Source: Bacillus sp. OxB-1
GTDB lineage: Bacteria; Bacillota; Bacilli; Bacillales_A; Planococcaceae
Length of the DNA stretch: 64,000 bases
Direction: 5' to 3'
Assembly (NCBI RefSeq): GCF_000829195.1
Contig: NZ_AP013294.1
Coordinates: 1,313,001-1,377,000 of the forward strand
Shown: piece after piece, positions 25,832 through 35,478 of the stretch
Layout of the letters: each line of letters starts with the position of its first letter
How positions within the stretch are numbered: position 1 is the first letter of the stretch
Notes under the pieces: model-generated
What the model was told of the DNA's origin: nothing
The model's input: the letters and a program-made list of their open reading frames with translations, nothing else
Databases searched by the model: none
Translations under genes and position numbers: made by a program

Positions 25832-27634
25832 ATGGTTCGACGAAATGACCCATGCCCGTGCGGCAGTGGGAAAAAGTACAAGCGATGTTGCGGTGCACAA
25901 GGGACGGATCTTGTCGAACTCGTTGTGAATGAAGAACTGGATCGGATCCTTTCCGGCTTTTTCAATGAACATCCGCAAGGGGCCGATCGGCAGGCTATGC
26001 AGCGCCTGATGCGGGAGTGGAATGAGCGTCTGTCCGGCAGTTGGAGCCAGGAAGATATCGAGGAAGCATCCGGAGAATATTATTTATTCATCAAGAAGCC
26101 GGATATTTGGCTGGCCTATTGGAGCCGCCAACTTCAGGAGACGAAGCGGGAATCCGTCCTGTCGGTCTTGAGGGAGTGGGCTCAGCCGCTCCTGCTGCTC
26201 GGTGAAATTGCCCGTGCATCGGCCGCTTCCGTCCAAGTGACTGAACTGTTCGGCGGCCGGACATATGAGTTGCGGCGCATTGAAGGGATGCCGGTGGAAG
26301 AGGGGACGCTCGTTTTCGGTATCGTCCTGCGGGACCCGCGGCAAGGTACTGATGCCGTCGCCCCGGTGTCTTCGATGATTTTTCTCGCGAGATGGAGCAA
26401 ACAGACGAAATCTTCCTTATTGGAACTGAGAGAGCGGGAACGGGAGAAGCCGGATGATCAATTCATCGCTGACCATGCACTCGATATTTATGAGCTGTTC
26501 ATTAAACGAAGTGTTGCCACCCTGAATGAGATAGTCGAGGAGGTGCTGTTGCCTTCCCAGCTGCAGGCCCTTTCCGCCCTGGATACCGTCCTCCGCGATT
26601 CGGCGCAACCTGCGGAGACGAGAGAAATGTTACATAAGCTTGCGGTCGCCTATTTTATGAATGAACCGCAGGATGTGGAAACCGAAGACGAGTTCTTGAT
26701 AGCCATTATGAAGCTCGGTGTGGAAATCGGATTGTTGGAAGGGACGGCAGGTGAATTCGAAAACAGGGAAGAGACGCCTCAGACCGCCCGATATTTCGAG
26801 GAATTGGCTTCGCTATATTCTGAAATGCTCGGGAGCGCGGAAGAACCGGAAGTTGCTCGGGAGTATGAGATCGGCACGGACCCTCGACCGACGGAAAAAG
26901 GTCTATGGGAAACCGCGATGACGACAGGCGGTGTTGTGGAGCCGGGCCGCAAGCCGGGAGTGGACGGCAGCCGTGCTCAACTGCTTGCGTACGAAGCGTG
27001 TGCGGCAGAGTCGGAAGAACAACGGATTCAATTGGCGATGAGCGCCGCCACCATCGACCCTTCCTGCCCGGACGTCCTTCTATTGCAAGCTGAACGGGAA
27101 TCTGATCCCGCTAAAGCGTCCAAACTCTACGAAAAAGCGATCCAGGAAGCATCCCGCGTGTTCGAACCGGGCGAAAATCCGTGGATGAACATCCCGAACC
27201 GTCCGTTCATGCGTGCGGCTTTCGCGTATGGGGTGCATTTATTCGAAAGGAAGGAGTTCGACGAAGCGGCTGCCATCTTCATGGACTTGCTAAGGATGAA
27301 CCGGACGGATAATCAAGGCGCCCGCTATGAAGCGGTTGCATCCCTGATCCATGCGGAGCGTTACCGGGAAGCAGCGGAAATCATGGTCCGTTACGAGAAG
27401 GGCTCCCGGAACGATGCGGCGTATTTGTACCTTGATTGGAAATTGGAACATGAAGCGTCTGGCGGGAAATCCGAATCGGCGGAGGAGATGCTGGAGTCGG
27501 CCAAGCAGGCGAACAGCCATGTGATGCACTTGATGCTGTTCAAAGCAGAGACCATCCCGTATCCGAGACATATGAAAATCATCCCGGGCGGTGAAGAGGA
27601 AGCACGGTATATTTGGAAGCTGCTCAAAGGATGA
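25832..27634 (+). CDS. SEC-C motif protein with long TPR-like region
   Basis: 600 residues. It starts with a SEC-C zinc motif ([16 protein letters not shown]), the same module as at the SecA C-terminus. Residues about 30-270 are paralogous to the protein at 31482 (shared blocks EYYLFIKKPDIW, LVFGIVLRDPR and DIYELFIKRS). The C-terminal half contains helical repeats resembling TPRs (ALYEKAIQEAS-like and FDEAAAIFMDLLRMN). Function unknown. GGGGAGGGG lies before the ATG. The gene ends before a REP-like hairpin and a two-way terminator. Confidence 0.75.
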   Translation: MVRRNDPCPCGSGKKYKRCCGAQGTDLVELVVNEELDRILSGFFNEHPQGADRQAMQRLMREWNERLSGSWSQEDIEEASGEYYLFIKKPDIWLAYWSRQLQETKRESVLSVLREWAQPLLLLGEIARASAASVQVTELFGGRTYELRRIEGMPVEEGTLVFGIVLRDPRQGTDAVAPVSSMIFLARWSKQTKSSLLELREREREKPDDQFIADHALDIYELFIKRSVATLNEIVEEVLLPSQLQALSALDTVLRDSAQPAETREMLHKLAVAYFMNEPQDVETEDEFLIAIMKLGVEIGLLEGTAGEFENREETPQTARYFEELASLYSEMLGSAEEPEVAREYEIGTDPRPTEKGLWETAMTTGGVVEPGRKPGVDGSRAQLLAYEACAAESEEQRIQLAMSAATIDPSCPDVLLLQAERESDPAKASKLYEKAIQEASRVFEPGENPWMNIPNRPFMRAAFAYGVHLFERKEFDEAAAIFMDLLRMNRTDNQGARYEAVASLIHAERYREAAEIMVRYEKGSRNDAAYLYLDWKLEHEASGGKSESAEEMLESAKQANSHVMHLMLFKAETIPYPRHMKIIPGGEEEARYIWKLLKG

Positions 27635-27676
27635 GCGGGAGGAAAGTAAGTGACGGATATTCGCCCACCCCGGAGA

Positions 27677-27733
27677 GGTGCCAGGTACTGCCACCATTCG
27701 CACCCTTTGCGAATTGGGGCAGTACCTGGCACC
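27677..27733. repeat. REP-like palindrome (GGTGCCAGGTACTGCC family)
   Basis: A perfect 16-bp stem, GGTGCCAGGTACTGCC (27677-27692) with its complement at 27718-27733, encloses a second stem ATTCGCA/TGCGAAT (27696-27702, 27708-27714) with a 5-nt loop. Motifs of the GGTGCC...GGCACC type are known as extragenic palindromes linked to RAYT (IS200-like) transposases in many bacteria. No RAYT gene is in the window. Confidence 0.75.
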
Positions 27734-27772
27734 AAACGGAATTGAAAGACGAGCAACACCTGGCATCAGAGA

Positions 27773-27817
27773 AAAAGCACCGGAATCCCTTTGGAAAAAG
27801 GATTGCCGGTGCTTTTA
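27773..27817. terminator. Bidirectional terminator between convergent genes
   Basis: AAAGCACCGG-A-ATCC pairs with GGAT-TG-CCGGTGCTTTT around a 12-nt loop, with A-run and T-run on opposite sides, so it can serve both the SEC-C gene and the AIM24-like gene. Confidence 0.88.
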
Positions 27818-28618
27818 TCATTTTCCGCCTAACAGGTTGAATAGTCCGCCTGCAACACTGCCTTCATCGCGGGAACCGCCTCCCGGAGTTTGCGGAGCTG
27901 CTGCGAACACCCGGCTGGCGAGTCTGGAGAATGGCAACGATTGGATCCAAACGGTTCCCGGTCCGCGCAAGGTGGCGAAAAACAGGCCTTCTCCGCCGAA
28001 TAATGCGGTTTTCACGCCTTTCACCATCTCGATATTATAATCGATATCCCGGGTCATGGCGACGAGGCAGCCGGTATCGACGCGCAGCGTCTCGCCCGGA
28101 GCAAGCCGTTTCTCAATAATCGTGCCGCCCGCGTGGACGAACGTCATGCCGTCGCCTTCCAGCTTCTGCATGATGAACCCTTCCCCGCCGAAAAAGCCCG
28201 CACCCAATTTACGCTGGAACTCGATCCCGACGGATACACCCTTCGCTGCTGCCAGGAACGCGTCTTTCTGGCAAATGATCTTGCCGTCGTATTGGCTCAG
28301 ATCAAGAGGGATGATCTTCCCGGGATAAGGGGAGGCGAAAGAAACATGCTTCTTGCCTGTCCCTACATTCGTGAACGTCGTCATGAAAAGACTTTCCCCG
28401 GTTAACAGCCTTTTTCCGGCCCCCACCAATTTCCCCATCAATCCGCTGCTGCTGCCACCTGAGGAGCCGTCGCCGAAAATGGTTTCCATTTCAATGCCGT
28501 CTTCCATCATCATGAGTGCGCCGGCTTCTGCCACTACCGTTTCATGGGGATCCAGTTCGACTTCGACGAACTGCATGTCATCCCCGTAAAGTTTGTAGTC
28601 AATTTCGTGATTGTTCAT
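27818..28618 (-). CDS. AIM24/TIGR00266-family protein
   Basis: 266 residues, predicted beta-rich: [28 protein letters not shown] at the N-terminus, then [48 protein letters not shown] and [21 protein letters not shown]. These blocks define the AIM24-like family (TRAP-like fold), whose bacterial role is unknown. The C-terminus is Gly/Ser-rich. The ATG at 28618 has GGAGG 6 nt upstream; the longer ORF start lacks one. Confidence 0.85.
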   Translation of the reverse strand: MNNHEIDYKLYGDDMQFVEVELDPHETVVAEAGALMMMEDGIEMETIFGDGSSGGSSSGLMGKLVGAGKRLLTGESLFMTTFTNVGTGKKHVSFASPYPGKIIPLDLSQYDGKIICQKDAFLAAAKGVSVGIEFQRKLGAGFFGGEGFIMQKLEGDGMTFVHAGGTIIEKRLAPGETLRVDTGCLVAMTRDIDYNIEMVKGVKTALFGGEGLFFATLRGPGTVWIQSLPFSRLASRVFAAAPQTPGGGSRDEGSVAGGLFNLLGGK

Positions 28619-28694
28619 ATGCGTCCTCCCGTATACTTTATTTTCCAACTACTTAGTATACGTGGGGAATGTGGAAAAGCTTCATAAAATTACG

Positions 28695-29591
28695 CTAGCG
28701 GAGAAATTTTTTCGCCAAGTCCAGATACTTCCAAAAGTATGATAGGAGCTCATTTGCCTCCGGTTCATGCCGGGTTTCATTGAAAGTTTCCCGGAAGGAG
28801 CGGGCCACCGTTTCCAGAATGAACAACCGGGGATGCTCCGCTCCGATTTCATCCAGCAGGAAGCGGGTGTACTGTATTTCATCTTGCCGGGAATCGTCCG
28901 TCAAATTACGGAGGAACCCTGACAATTGTTCGACCAGCCGGTTTTTGACCGCTTCCATATTGTCATTCGGTGGGGCAGATTCTTGCAATATTCCGCTGTC
29001 AATCAGACGATCATCCGCTTGCTGCATCCCCTCCATAATTGCATCCAGTCGGCGGATGCAAAAGGCGACAAGTTCGCCCGTGTCCACGTCGTGGCAATGA
29101 CTGCTGGACCAGTATTGTAGATACTGCTGCATCATTCCGACCAACATGACGGTACCGTCGCTTGCATAAGGTGCCGCTTGCTGACCGTAGACATCGACTA
29201 ATCGATCCGTGATCCAGCGCAGCTCCGTCAAATGGAGTTTCCGGATGAAGGCGCGCAGGTCCTCATCCCGTGAATAAAAAACAGCTTCATAAATGGGCAG
29301 CAGATTATGCTCCTTGTTCACGACGAGCCGGACGGAAATCTGTCTGGCCAAAATGTCTTTGTCGCTCTTCTCCTGTCCGATCAGCAATTCCTTCCGTCGG
29401 ATCGCCGCTTCGATATGGGCCTGTTCCAAAATAGCAATGAGGCATTCATTTTTGGATGAAAAATAATTGTAAAAAGTCCCTTTCGATATTTTGGCTGCAT
29501 CCAGGATATCCTGAATGGAAGTGGTGTTGAACCCTTTCTCTACAAAGAGCCGTTGCGCCGTCAACAGGACTTGGCGTTTTCTTTCGTTCAT
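28695..29591 (-). CDS. TetR-family regulator of the adjacent MFS pump
   Basis: 298 residues, long for the family. The N-terminal HTH (TAQRLFVEKGFNTTSIQDILDAAKISKGTFYNYFSSKNE) is clear TetR. The extended C-terminal region, about 230 residues, is probably the ligand-binding and dimerisation part. It is divergent from the MFS exporter at 29807 across 215 nt that hold an 8-bp inverted repeat, the classic arrangement for local repression of a drug pump. Confidence 0.88.
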   Translation of the reverse strand: MNERKRQVLLTAQRLFVEKGFNTTSIQDILDAAKISKGTFYNYFSSKNECLIAILEQAHIEAAIRRKELLIGQEKSDKDILARQISVRLVVNKEHNLLPIYEAVFYSRDEDLRAFIRKLHLTELRWITDRLVDVYGQQAAPYASDGTVMLVGMMQQYLQYWSSSHCHDVDTGELVAFCIRRLDAIMEGMQQADDRLIDSGILQESAPPNDNMEAVKNRLVEQLSGFLRNLTDDSRQDEIQYTRFLLDEIGAEHPRLFILETVARSFRETFNETRHEPEANELLSYFWKYLDLAKKFLR

Positions 29592-29628
29592 CTATATCAC
29601 CTTGCTGTCAGTTTGTCTTTCAATGCAG

Positions 29629-29657
29629 AAATTGAACTATAAGTATAATTTCAATTT
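29629..29657. promoter_or_regulatory. Inverted repeat, candidate TetR operator
   Basis: AAATTGAA (29629-29636) and TTCAATTT (29650-29657) form a perfect 8-bp inverted repeat with a 13-nt AT-rich spacer. It lies 38 nt before the TetR start, in the shared divergent region. Confidence 0.6.
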
Positions 29658-29806
29658 TAGTTGATAAATGTTGATATAGCAATGAAACAATTTTTTTAGG
29701 AGGGTAAGGAAGAATTATAATTGATTAATTTGGACTGCGGGTATAAACTGATTAATAGATTGTACGCAGGGTATATTTTTTATACAGCAGGTATGGGGGG
29801 ATATAT

Positions 29807-31342
29807 ATGAAAGATAGTATAGATGTAAAAAAGCTGCATGAGAAACCGCCATACGGCATGATTGCGATTTTGTTCATCGGGGCGTTTGTTGCATTGCTGA
29901 ACAATACGTTGTTGAATGTCGCCTTGCCGACCATCATGACGGAATTTGATGTGAAGCCGTCGGTCGTTCAGTGGTTGACGACTGGCTATATGTTAGTGAA
30001 CGGGATTCTTATCCCGGCCAGTGCCTTTTTTATTCAGAAGTTTACGAACCGCTCCTTATTCCTGACGGCGATGATCCTGTTTTCGCTAGGGACTTTGCTG
30101 GCCATTTTTGCACCGGCATTCTGGGTGCTGGTCGCGGCCCGGATGATTCAGGCGGCAGGCTCCGCCATGATGATGCCGCTGTTGATGAATGTCATGTTGA
30201 CGGCTTTTCCGATCGAGCGCCGCGGTACCGCCATGGGGCTGTTCGGTCTCGTCATGATTACAGCGCCCGCGATCGGGCCGACCTTATCGGGCTGGCTCGT
30301 AGAAAACTATTCATGGCGCATGCTCTTTATCATTGTATTGCCGTTTGCGGTTCTGACACTCATTTTCGCGTTTTTCAAACTGCGGAATATCACGCCGAAC
30401 CGTGACATTCAATTGGATGTATTTTCATTGATCCTATCCAGCATCGGATTCGGCGGCCTGCTATATGGCTTCAGTTCGGCAGCAGATGCGGATAAGGGAT
30501 GGGATTCGCCGATTGTCTATGGCACGATCATCCTTGGTGCACTCGCTTTGATCACATTCGTTGTCAAGCAGCTTCGCATGTCCGATCCGATGCTGGATTT
30601 CCGGATTTACAAGCATCCAATGTTCGCTTTGGCATCGGTCATTTCTGTCGTCTTGTCGGTCGCCATGTTCTCAGGGATGATCTTGACGCCGCTCTACGTC
30701 CAGACGATACGGGGCATCTCGCCATTCCATTCCGGCTTGCTTATGCTCCCGGGGGCGATCGTGATGGGTCTCATGTCGCCGATTACAGGAAGACTGTTTG
30801 ATAAGTTCGGCGCACGTATCCTTGCCATCGTTGGGCTGATCATTACGACGATTGCGACGTTCGATCTCAGCCGACTTGGAATGGATACGGGCTATTATTA
30901 TTTGATGTTCGTTTATACATTGCGCATGTTCGGGATTTCCATGGTCATGATGCCGATCATGACGAATGGGTTGAACCAATTGCCGATGCAATCAAATCCG
31001 CATGGTACTGCCATTAATAATACGTTGCAGCAAGTGTCCGGAGCGATCGGTTCCGCAATTCTGTTGACGATCATGACGAAGCGTTCCGAAAGTGAGGGAG
31101 CCCGCCTCTTTGCGGAAGCCCAAGCATCGGGCGACGTTCCGACGACTGCAGAAGGAATAGCTCAGCTGGAACAGACACTTGGGGCGCAGGCAATGCTGGA
31201 AGGGATCAATTTCTCATTCTTCATTTCCACGATCGTCACGATCGTCGCCCTCGTGCTCACCTTCTTTGTGAAGCGGGTATTGCCACCACAATATGAAAGC
31301 TCGGCAGCTTCCGGACAACAAGCGGCTGATACAAATAAATGA
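29807..31342 (+). CDS. DHA2-family MFS multidrug exporter
   Basis: 511 residues with 14 predicted membrane segments. Motif D1-like NNTLLNVALPTIMTEFDV at helix 1, WLTTGYMLVNGILIPASAF, motif C-like MITAPAIGPTLSGWLVENYSWRMLF, and an N-terminal cytosolic stretch. It belongs to the EmrB/QacA (LmrB-like) proton-driven exporters. The ATG follows a GGGGGG-type site. Control by the divergent TetR gene is inferred. A terminator follows directly. Confidence 0.9.
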   Translation: MKDSIDVKKLHEKPPYGMIAILFIGAFVALLNNTLLNVALPTIMTEFDVKPSVVQWLTTGYMLVNGILIPASAFFIQKFTNRSLFLTAMILFSLGTLLAIFAPAFWVLVAARMIQAAGSAMMMPLLMNVMLTAFPIERRGTAMGLFGLVMITAPAIGPTLSGWLVENYSWRMLFIIVLPFAVLTLIFAFFKLRNITPNRDIQLDVFSLILSSIGFGGLLYGFSSAADADKGWDSPIVYGTIILGALALITFVVKQLRMSDPMLDFRIYKHPMFALASVISVVLSVAMFSGMILTPLYVQTIRGISPFHSGLLMLPGAIVMGLMSPITGRLFDKFGARILAIVGLIITTIATFDLSRLGMDTGYYYLMFVYTLRMFGISMVMMPIMTNGLNQLPMQSNPHGTAINNTLQQVSGAIGSAILLTIMTKRSESEGARLFAEAQASGDVPTTAEGIAQLEQTLGAQAMLEGINFSFFISTIVTIVALVLTFFVKRVLPPQYESSAASGQQAADTNK

Positions 31343-31353
31343 ATGTAAATAAT

Positions 31354-31390
31354 CTCCGTACGGGTATAATACCGAGTACGGAGTTTTTTT
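31354..31390 (+). terminator. Terminator after MFS exporter
   Basis: CTCCGTAC (31354-31361) pairs with GTACGGAG (31376-31383), partly extended by CGGTAT-like pairing inside, followed by seven T. Confidence 0.92.
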
Positions 31391-31481
31391 GCTTTGAAGG
31401 AAATTTTAGAACTTTCACGAATATGGAGTAAAGGAGCTCAAATGGAATGACGAGTGTAAATTGATAAGGGATGTGAGTCGG

Positions 31482-32549
31482 ATGATAGGTCGGAATGATC
31501 CATGTCCATGCGGAAGCGGGAAAAAGTTCAAAAAATGTTGCTCCCTTAAGGAGTCGGATCCGGTCGAAACCCTTACCGGGGAAGAGCTGAACCGGATTAT
31601 TGCAAGTGTCTACGAACACCCTCCTACTGCCACGGATAGGGCGGATTTCGAGAAGTACAGAAGACAATGGTTGAGCCGATTGGAAAAGTCTTGGGGAAGG
31701 GAAGAGATTGAAGAGGCGGTCAGCGAATATTTCCTTTTCATCGCACGGTCGGATATATGGAAGCGTCATTTGGTCCGGACATCGAACAGCCCCATCCGGG
31801 AAACAGTCCGTTCCGTTCTGGATGTTTGGAAAAATCCGTTCGTCCTGTTTGGGAAAGTGATCGGGGAGCAGGAAGGTTTTCTAGTGGTGGAAGAAATCCT
31901 TGGAAACGATATGCACTTCTTGGATAAAGAGCCGGATATGCCATTCAATGACCTGACGGGAGACATCCTCGTCTTCGGTGTCGTCTTGCCGGATAACCGT
32001 AAAATCGAGAATGGGATTCATGTCATTTCCTCATTGGTGTTCCTGCGGGATCAGATTGAAGTGATTCGCAATGAAATCATATCCTTGGCAGAGAAGAGCG
32101 GCTATGAAACGAGTTTGGAGTTTTACAAGGAGCATATGGTCGATGTGTATGAAATTCTGATGAGCCGGGAGTCTCTATCGGTTGAGCAAGTGACGGAATC
32201 TCTAACCCCTCTCCAACGTGAGGCAATCTTAAGGCTGGAGGAAAGGGTCGAGTCGGAAATCGGCAATCCGGAAGTGAATGCCGTTCTTAAAAACATTCTG
32301 TTGACCTATATTGTGCTGCAACAACCGAACTTCAGGAAACCGGAAATCTTATCGGCTGCCATGTTCCAAGCTGCATACGATATCGGAATCATTCCGAAAG
32401 AAACGTATACCAAATCCCGGATCGCCAAGTTATTCGGTGTCTCCACCGCTTCCATGACGAAGCATGCCGATGCGATTTTCGATTATGTCCTTGAGTCGAT
32501 GACAGAAGAAGAACAAGCCGACGCGGTCATCGCGACGGAGATGGATTAA
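31482..32549 (+). CDS. SEC-C motif protein, paralog of 25832
   Basis: 355 residues. SEC-C motif at the N-terminus ([16 protein letters not shown]), then about 230 residues paralogous to the first SEC-C protein. The C-terminal third differs: it has a helical segment ending in [25 protein letters not shown], which resembles a helix-turn-helix. The ATG at 31482 gives a protein that starts at the SEC-C motif like its paralog; upstream in-frame GTG and TTG codons exist. Function unknown. Confidence 0.75.
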   Translation: MIGRNDPCPCGSGKKFKKCCSLKESDPVETLTGEELNRIIASVYEHPPTATDRADFEKYRRQWLSRLEKSWGREEIEEAVSEYFLFIARSDIWKRHLVRTSNSPIRETVRSVLDVWKNPFVLFGKVIGEQEGFLVVEEILGNDMHFLDKEPDMPFNDLTGDILVFGVVLPDNRKIENGIHVISSLVFLRDQIEVIRNEIISLAEKSGYETSLEFYKEHMVDVYEILMSRESLSVEQVTESLTPLQREAILRLEERVESEIGNPEVNAVLKNILLTYIVLQQPNFRKPEILSAAMFQAAYDIGIIPKETYTKSRIAKLFGVSTASMTKHADAIFDYVLESMTEEEQADAVIATEMD

Positions 32550-32561
32550 ACAGGCAGAGGC

Positions 32562-32599
32562 ACCCCTGAATCGATGCAGTATCGATCCAGGGGTTTTTC
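32562..32599 (+). terminator. Terminator after second SEC-C gene
   Basis: ACCCCTGAATCGAT (32562-32575) pairs with ATCGATCCAGGGGT (32581-32594) with one mismatch and a 5-nt loop, followed by a T-run. Confidence 0.92.
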
Positions 32600-32692
32600 A
32601 TATTTAAAAAGCGGCAGGAATATGATGATAGCTAGCGAATGGACAAGGTAGAGGGGTGTGCCTGAAATTGGAGGAGGAAGGAGCGGTTTGGA

Positions 32693-34171
32693 ATGAAATT
32701 GACTAATTTTATCAATGGTGCATGGCAGGAGGAAAACGGCGCAGATTTTGCACCGGTGCACAACCCGGCGAACGGGCAAGAGCTGGCCAAGGTGAGGTTG
32801 TCGACGAAAGAGGACGTGGATCGGGCAGTGGCAGCTGCAAAATCGGCCCAACGGCAATGGGCGCTCGTTCCGGCTCCGAAACGGGCGGATTATCTGTACG
32901 AAATTGGCAGGCTGATGAAAGAAAAGAAGGAGCATCTCTCCCGAGTATTGACGAAAGAGATGGGGAAAGTGATCGAGGAAGCACGCGGGGAAGTGCAGGA
33001 AGGGATCGACATGGCCTACTATATGGCGGGTGAAGGAAGGCGCTTGGTCGGAGAAACCGTACCGTCCGAGCTTCAGAATAAATTCGCGATGAGCGTCCGG
33101 GCCCCCATCGGTGTCGTCGGCCTGATCACACCGTGGAATTTCCCGGTCGCCATTGCGACATGGAAATCCTTTCCCGCCCTCGTCGCAGGGAATACGTTCG
33201 TCTGGAAACCTGCGAGTGAAACACCGATGATGGCCTATGAAATGGCCTTGATTTTCGAAGAGTCCGGCCTGCCCGCGGGAGTGGCCAATATTGTGTTCGG
33301 CACCGGTGCGGAAGTCGGCACGGCGTTAATCGAGCATCCGGATGTCCGGGTCATCTCCTTCACTGGTTCGACGGAGACCGGTCGCCGTGTGGCGGAACTG
33401 GGTGGGCGTCATTTGAAGAAAGTGTCGCTTGAAATGGGAGGGAAAAATGCGGTTATCGTCATGGATGACGCCGATTTGGAGCTCGCTGTCGAAGGAATTT
33501 TATGGAGCGCTTTTGGCACGGCTGGTCAACGTTGCACCGCATGCAGCCGGGTCATATTGCATAAAGATGTGAAAGAGGAGCTGGAGCAGAAACTCTTGGC
33601 CTCTATGGAAGGACTCACAATCGGCGATGGATTGGACGAAACAGTGAAAATCGGTCCGGTCATCAATCGGCAGGCGTTGGAGAAGATTACCCGCTATATC
33701 GCTATTGGACAAGAAGAAGGTGCCAAGCTGCTAGCGGGCGGGAAAGTGGCGGTTGAGGGAGATTTGTCGGAGGGGCATTATATGGAGCCGACGCTGTTCA
33801 CCGATGTGAAATGGGATAGCCGATTGGCTCAGGAGGAAATTTTCGGACCTGTCGTTTCACTGATTACGGTGGCGGATCTGGATGAGGCGATTGAAGTGAA
33901 CAATAGTGTGAAATACGGATTGTCCAGCTCCATCTTCTCACAGGACGTCAATAAAATCTTCCGGGCGCAACGCGATTTGGATACGGGAATCGTTTACGTC
34001 AATGCAGGGACTACAGGAGCGGAAATCCATCTGCCGTTCGGCGGGACGAAAGGGACCGGAAATGGCCATCGGGACTCGGGGGTTGCGGCATTGGACGTAT
34101 TTACGGAATGGAAAAGCGTTTACGTGGACTTCAGCGGGAAATTGCAGCGTGCGCAGATTGATACGGAATAA
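32693..34171 (+). CDS. NAD(P)-dependent aldehyde dehydrogenase, probably for allysine
   Basis: 492 residues, full-length ALDH: NAD-binding GFTGSTETGRRVA-type loop (SFTGSTETG), catalytic Glu in LEMGGKNAVIV and catalytic Cys in TAGQRCTACSRVI, with PWNFPVAIATWK near the active site. It is followed by lysine 6-dehydrogenase, so the likely substrate is 2-aminoadipate 6-semialdehyde, giving 2-aminoadipate. The assignment of substrate comes from context. GGAGGAAGGAG precedes the ATG. Confidence 0.85.
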   Translation: MKLTNFINGAWQEENGADFAPVHNPANGQELAKVRLSTKEDVDRAVAAAKSAQRQWALVPAPKRADYLYEIGRLMKEKKEHLSRVLTKEMGKVIEEARGEVQEGIDMAYYMAGEGRRLVGETVPSELQNKFAMSVRAPIGVVGLITPWNFPVAIATWKSFPALVAGNTFVWKPASETPMMAYEMALIFEESGLPAGVANIVFGTGAEVGTALIEHPDVRVISFTGSTETGRRVAELGGRHLKKVSLEMGGKNAVIVMDDADLELAVEGILWSAFGTAGQRCTACSRVILHKDVKEELEQKLLASMEGLTIGDGLDETVKIGPVINRQALEKITRYIAIGQEEGAKLLAGGKVAVEGDLSEGHYMEPTLFTDVKWDSRLAQEEIFGPVVSLITVADLDEAIEVNNSVKYGLSSSIFSQDVNKIFRAQRDLDTGIVYVNAGTTGAEIHLPFGGTKGTGNGHRDSGVAALDVFTEWKSVYVDFSGKLQRAQIDTE

Positions 34172-34241
34172 ACGGACACAGGCCTCGGCTTCCGAGTGAG
34201 ATTGTGATGCAGACATCTTATAGCAGTGAGGGGATGAGCGT

Positions 34242-35408
34242 GTGAAAGTGGTCGTGCTTGGTGCGGGACTTATGGGGAAGGAAGCAGTCCGGGATTTAGT
34301 GAAGAGCGATGCCGTGCAAAAAGTGTATTTGGCGGATATCAACGTCCGGCAAGCGGAAGCTTTTGCTGAACAATTGATGTCCGACAAGCTGGATATTTTA
34401 TTGTTGGACGCCTCTAATGATCTTCAATTGCGCAACGTCATGGCACTGGGGGACGTAGTCATCAATGCACTGTTCTATGCGTTCAATGAAAAAGTGGCAC
34501 GCACCGCCATCGATGTTGGCGTGCATGCCGTCGACCTTGGGGGGCATATCGGCGGTGTCACGGATACCGTGCTCGGATTGGACGGAGAGGCAAAGAAGAA
34601 AGGGGTAACGCTCATTCCGGATCTCGGAGTGGCGCCTGGGATGATTAACATTCTGACAGGGTACGGTGCGGGAAAACTGGATGCCGTGGACACAATTAAA
34701 CTGTATGTCGGAGGGATTCCGCTGGTGCCGGATCCGCCGCTGCAATACAACATCGTCTTTTCGCTGGAAGGAGTGTTCGACCATTATACGGAACCGTCTC
34801 TGGTTATCCGGGAAGGAAAACGGTTGGAAGTGCCGTCTTTGTCGGAAATCGAACCGATTGCGTTCGACGGCTTCCCGGAATTGGAGGCTTTTCATACATC
34901 GGGAGGCACCTCGACTTTGCCGAAATCCTTCCCCCATGTGAAAACGCTCGAATACAAGACCGTCCGCTACAAGGGACATGCGGAGAAGTTTCAGCTGCTG
35001 GCGGCTCTTGGTCTACTGTCACGCGATGAGAAAGTGATCGTCAACGGCCAGTCGGTCAATGTCCGGGATGTGATGCGGGACCATTTGGCGAAGCGGCTTC
35101 GTCTAGGAGAAAAGTCGGATGCCGTCTTGCTGCGTGTCCACGTCGGTGGACTAAAGAAGGGCTGCCGTGCTGCCTATACTTACACGCTCGTTACGACGAA
35201 GGATACGGCGGTGGGCGAAACAGCGATGGCCCGGGCCACAGCCAATACGGTATCGGTCGTCGCACAAATGATCGGTGCTGGCATCATCTCGCATCGTGGT
35301 GTGCTGCCGCCGGAGAAAATCGTGCCAGGCGAATTATATATGGGAGAGATGAAAAAGCGCGGTGTCGTTATCCGGGAGTCGGTGGAACCGCCTTTGGCAA
35401 ATCCGTAA
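34242..35408 (+). CDS. L-lysine 6-dehydrogenase
   Basis: 388 residues of the saccharopine-dehydrogenase-like fold: NAD-binding [56 protein letters not shown] and [15 protein letters not shown]. These blocks match the lysine 6-dehydrogenase of Geobacillus as I recall it, which oxidatively deaminates the epsilon-amino group of lysine to allysine. GTG start with GAGGGG upstream. It sits between an ALDH and an acyl-CoA dehydrogenase, forming a lysine catabolic unit. Confidence 0.85.
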   Translation: MKVVVLGAGLMGKEAVRDLVKSDAVQKVYLADINVRQAEAFAEQLMSDKLDILLLDASNDLQLRNVMALGDVVINALFYAFNEKVARTAIDVGVHAVDLGGHIGGVTDTVLGLDGEAKKKGVTLIPDLGVAPGMINILTGYGAGKLDAVDTIKLYVGGIPLVPDPPLQYNIVFSLEGVFDHYTEPSLVIREGKRLEVPSLSEIEPIAFDGFPELEAFHTSGGTSTLPKSFPHVKTLEYKTVRYKGHAEKFQLLAALGLLSRDEKVIVNGQSVNVRDVMRDHLAKRLRLGEKSDAVLLRVHVGGLKKGCRAAYTYTLVTTKDTAVGETAMARATANTVSVVAQMIGAGIISHRGVLPPEKIVPGELYMGEMKKRGVVIRESVEPPLANP

Positions 35409-35478
35409 TCCACTCCATGGATCGAAGCGAAGGATAAAATACAATGCCAACATCGAAAAACGAAGAGGAGCGGATGGA

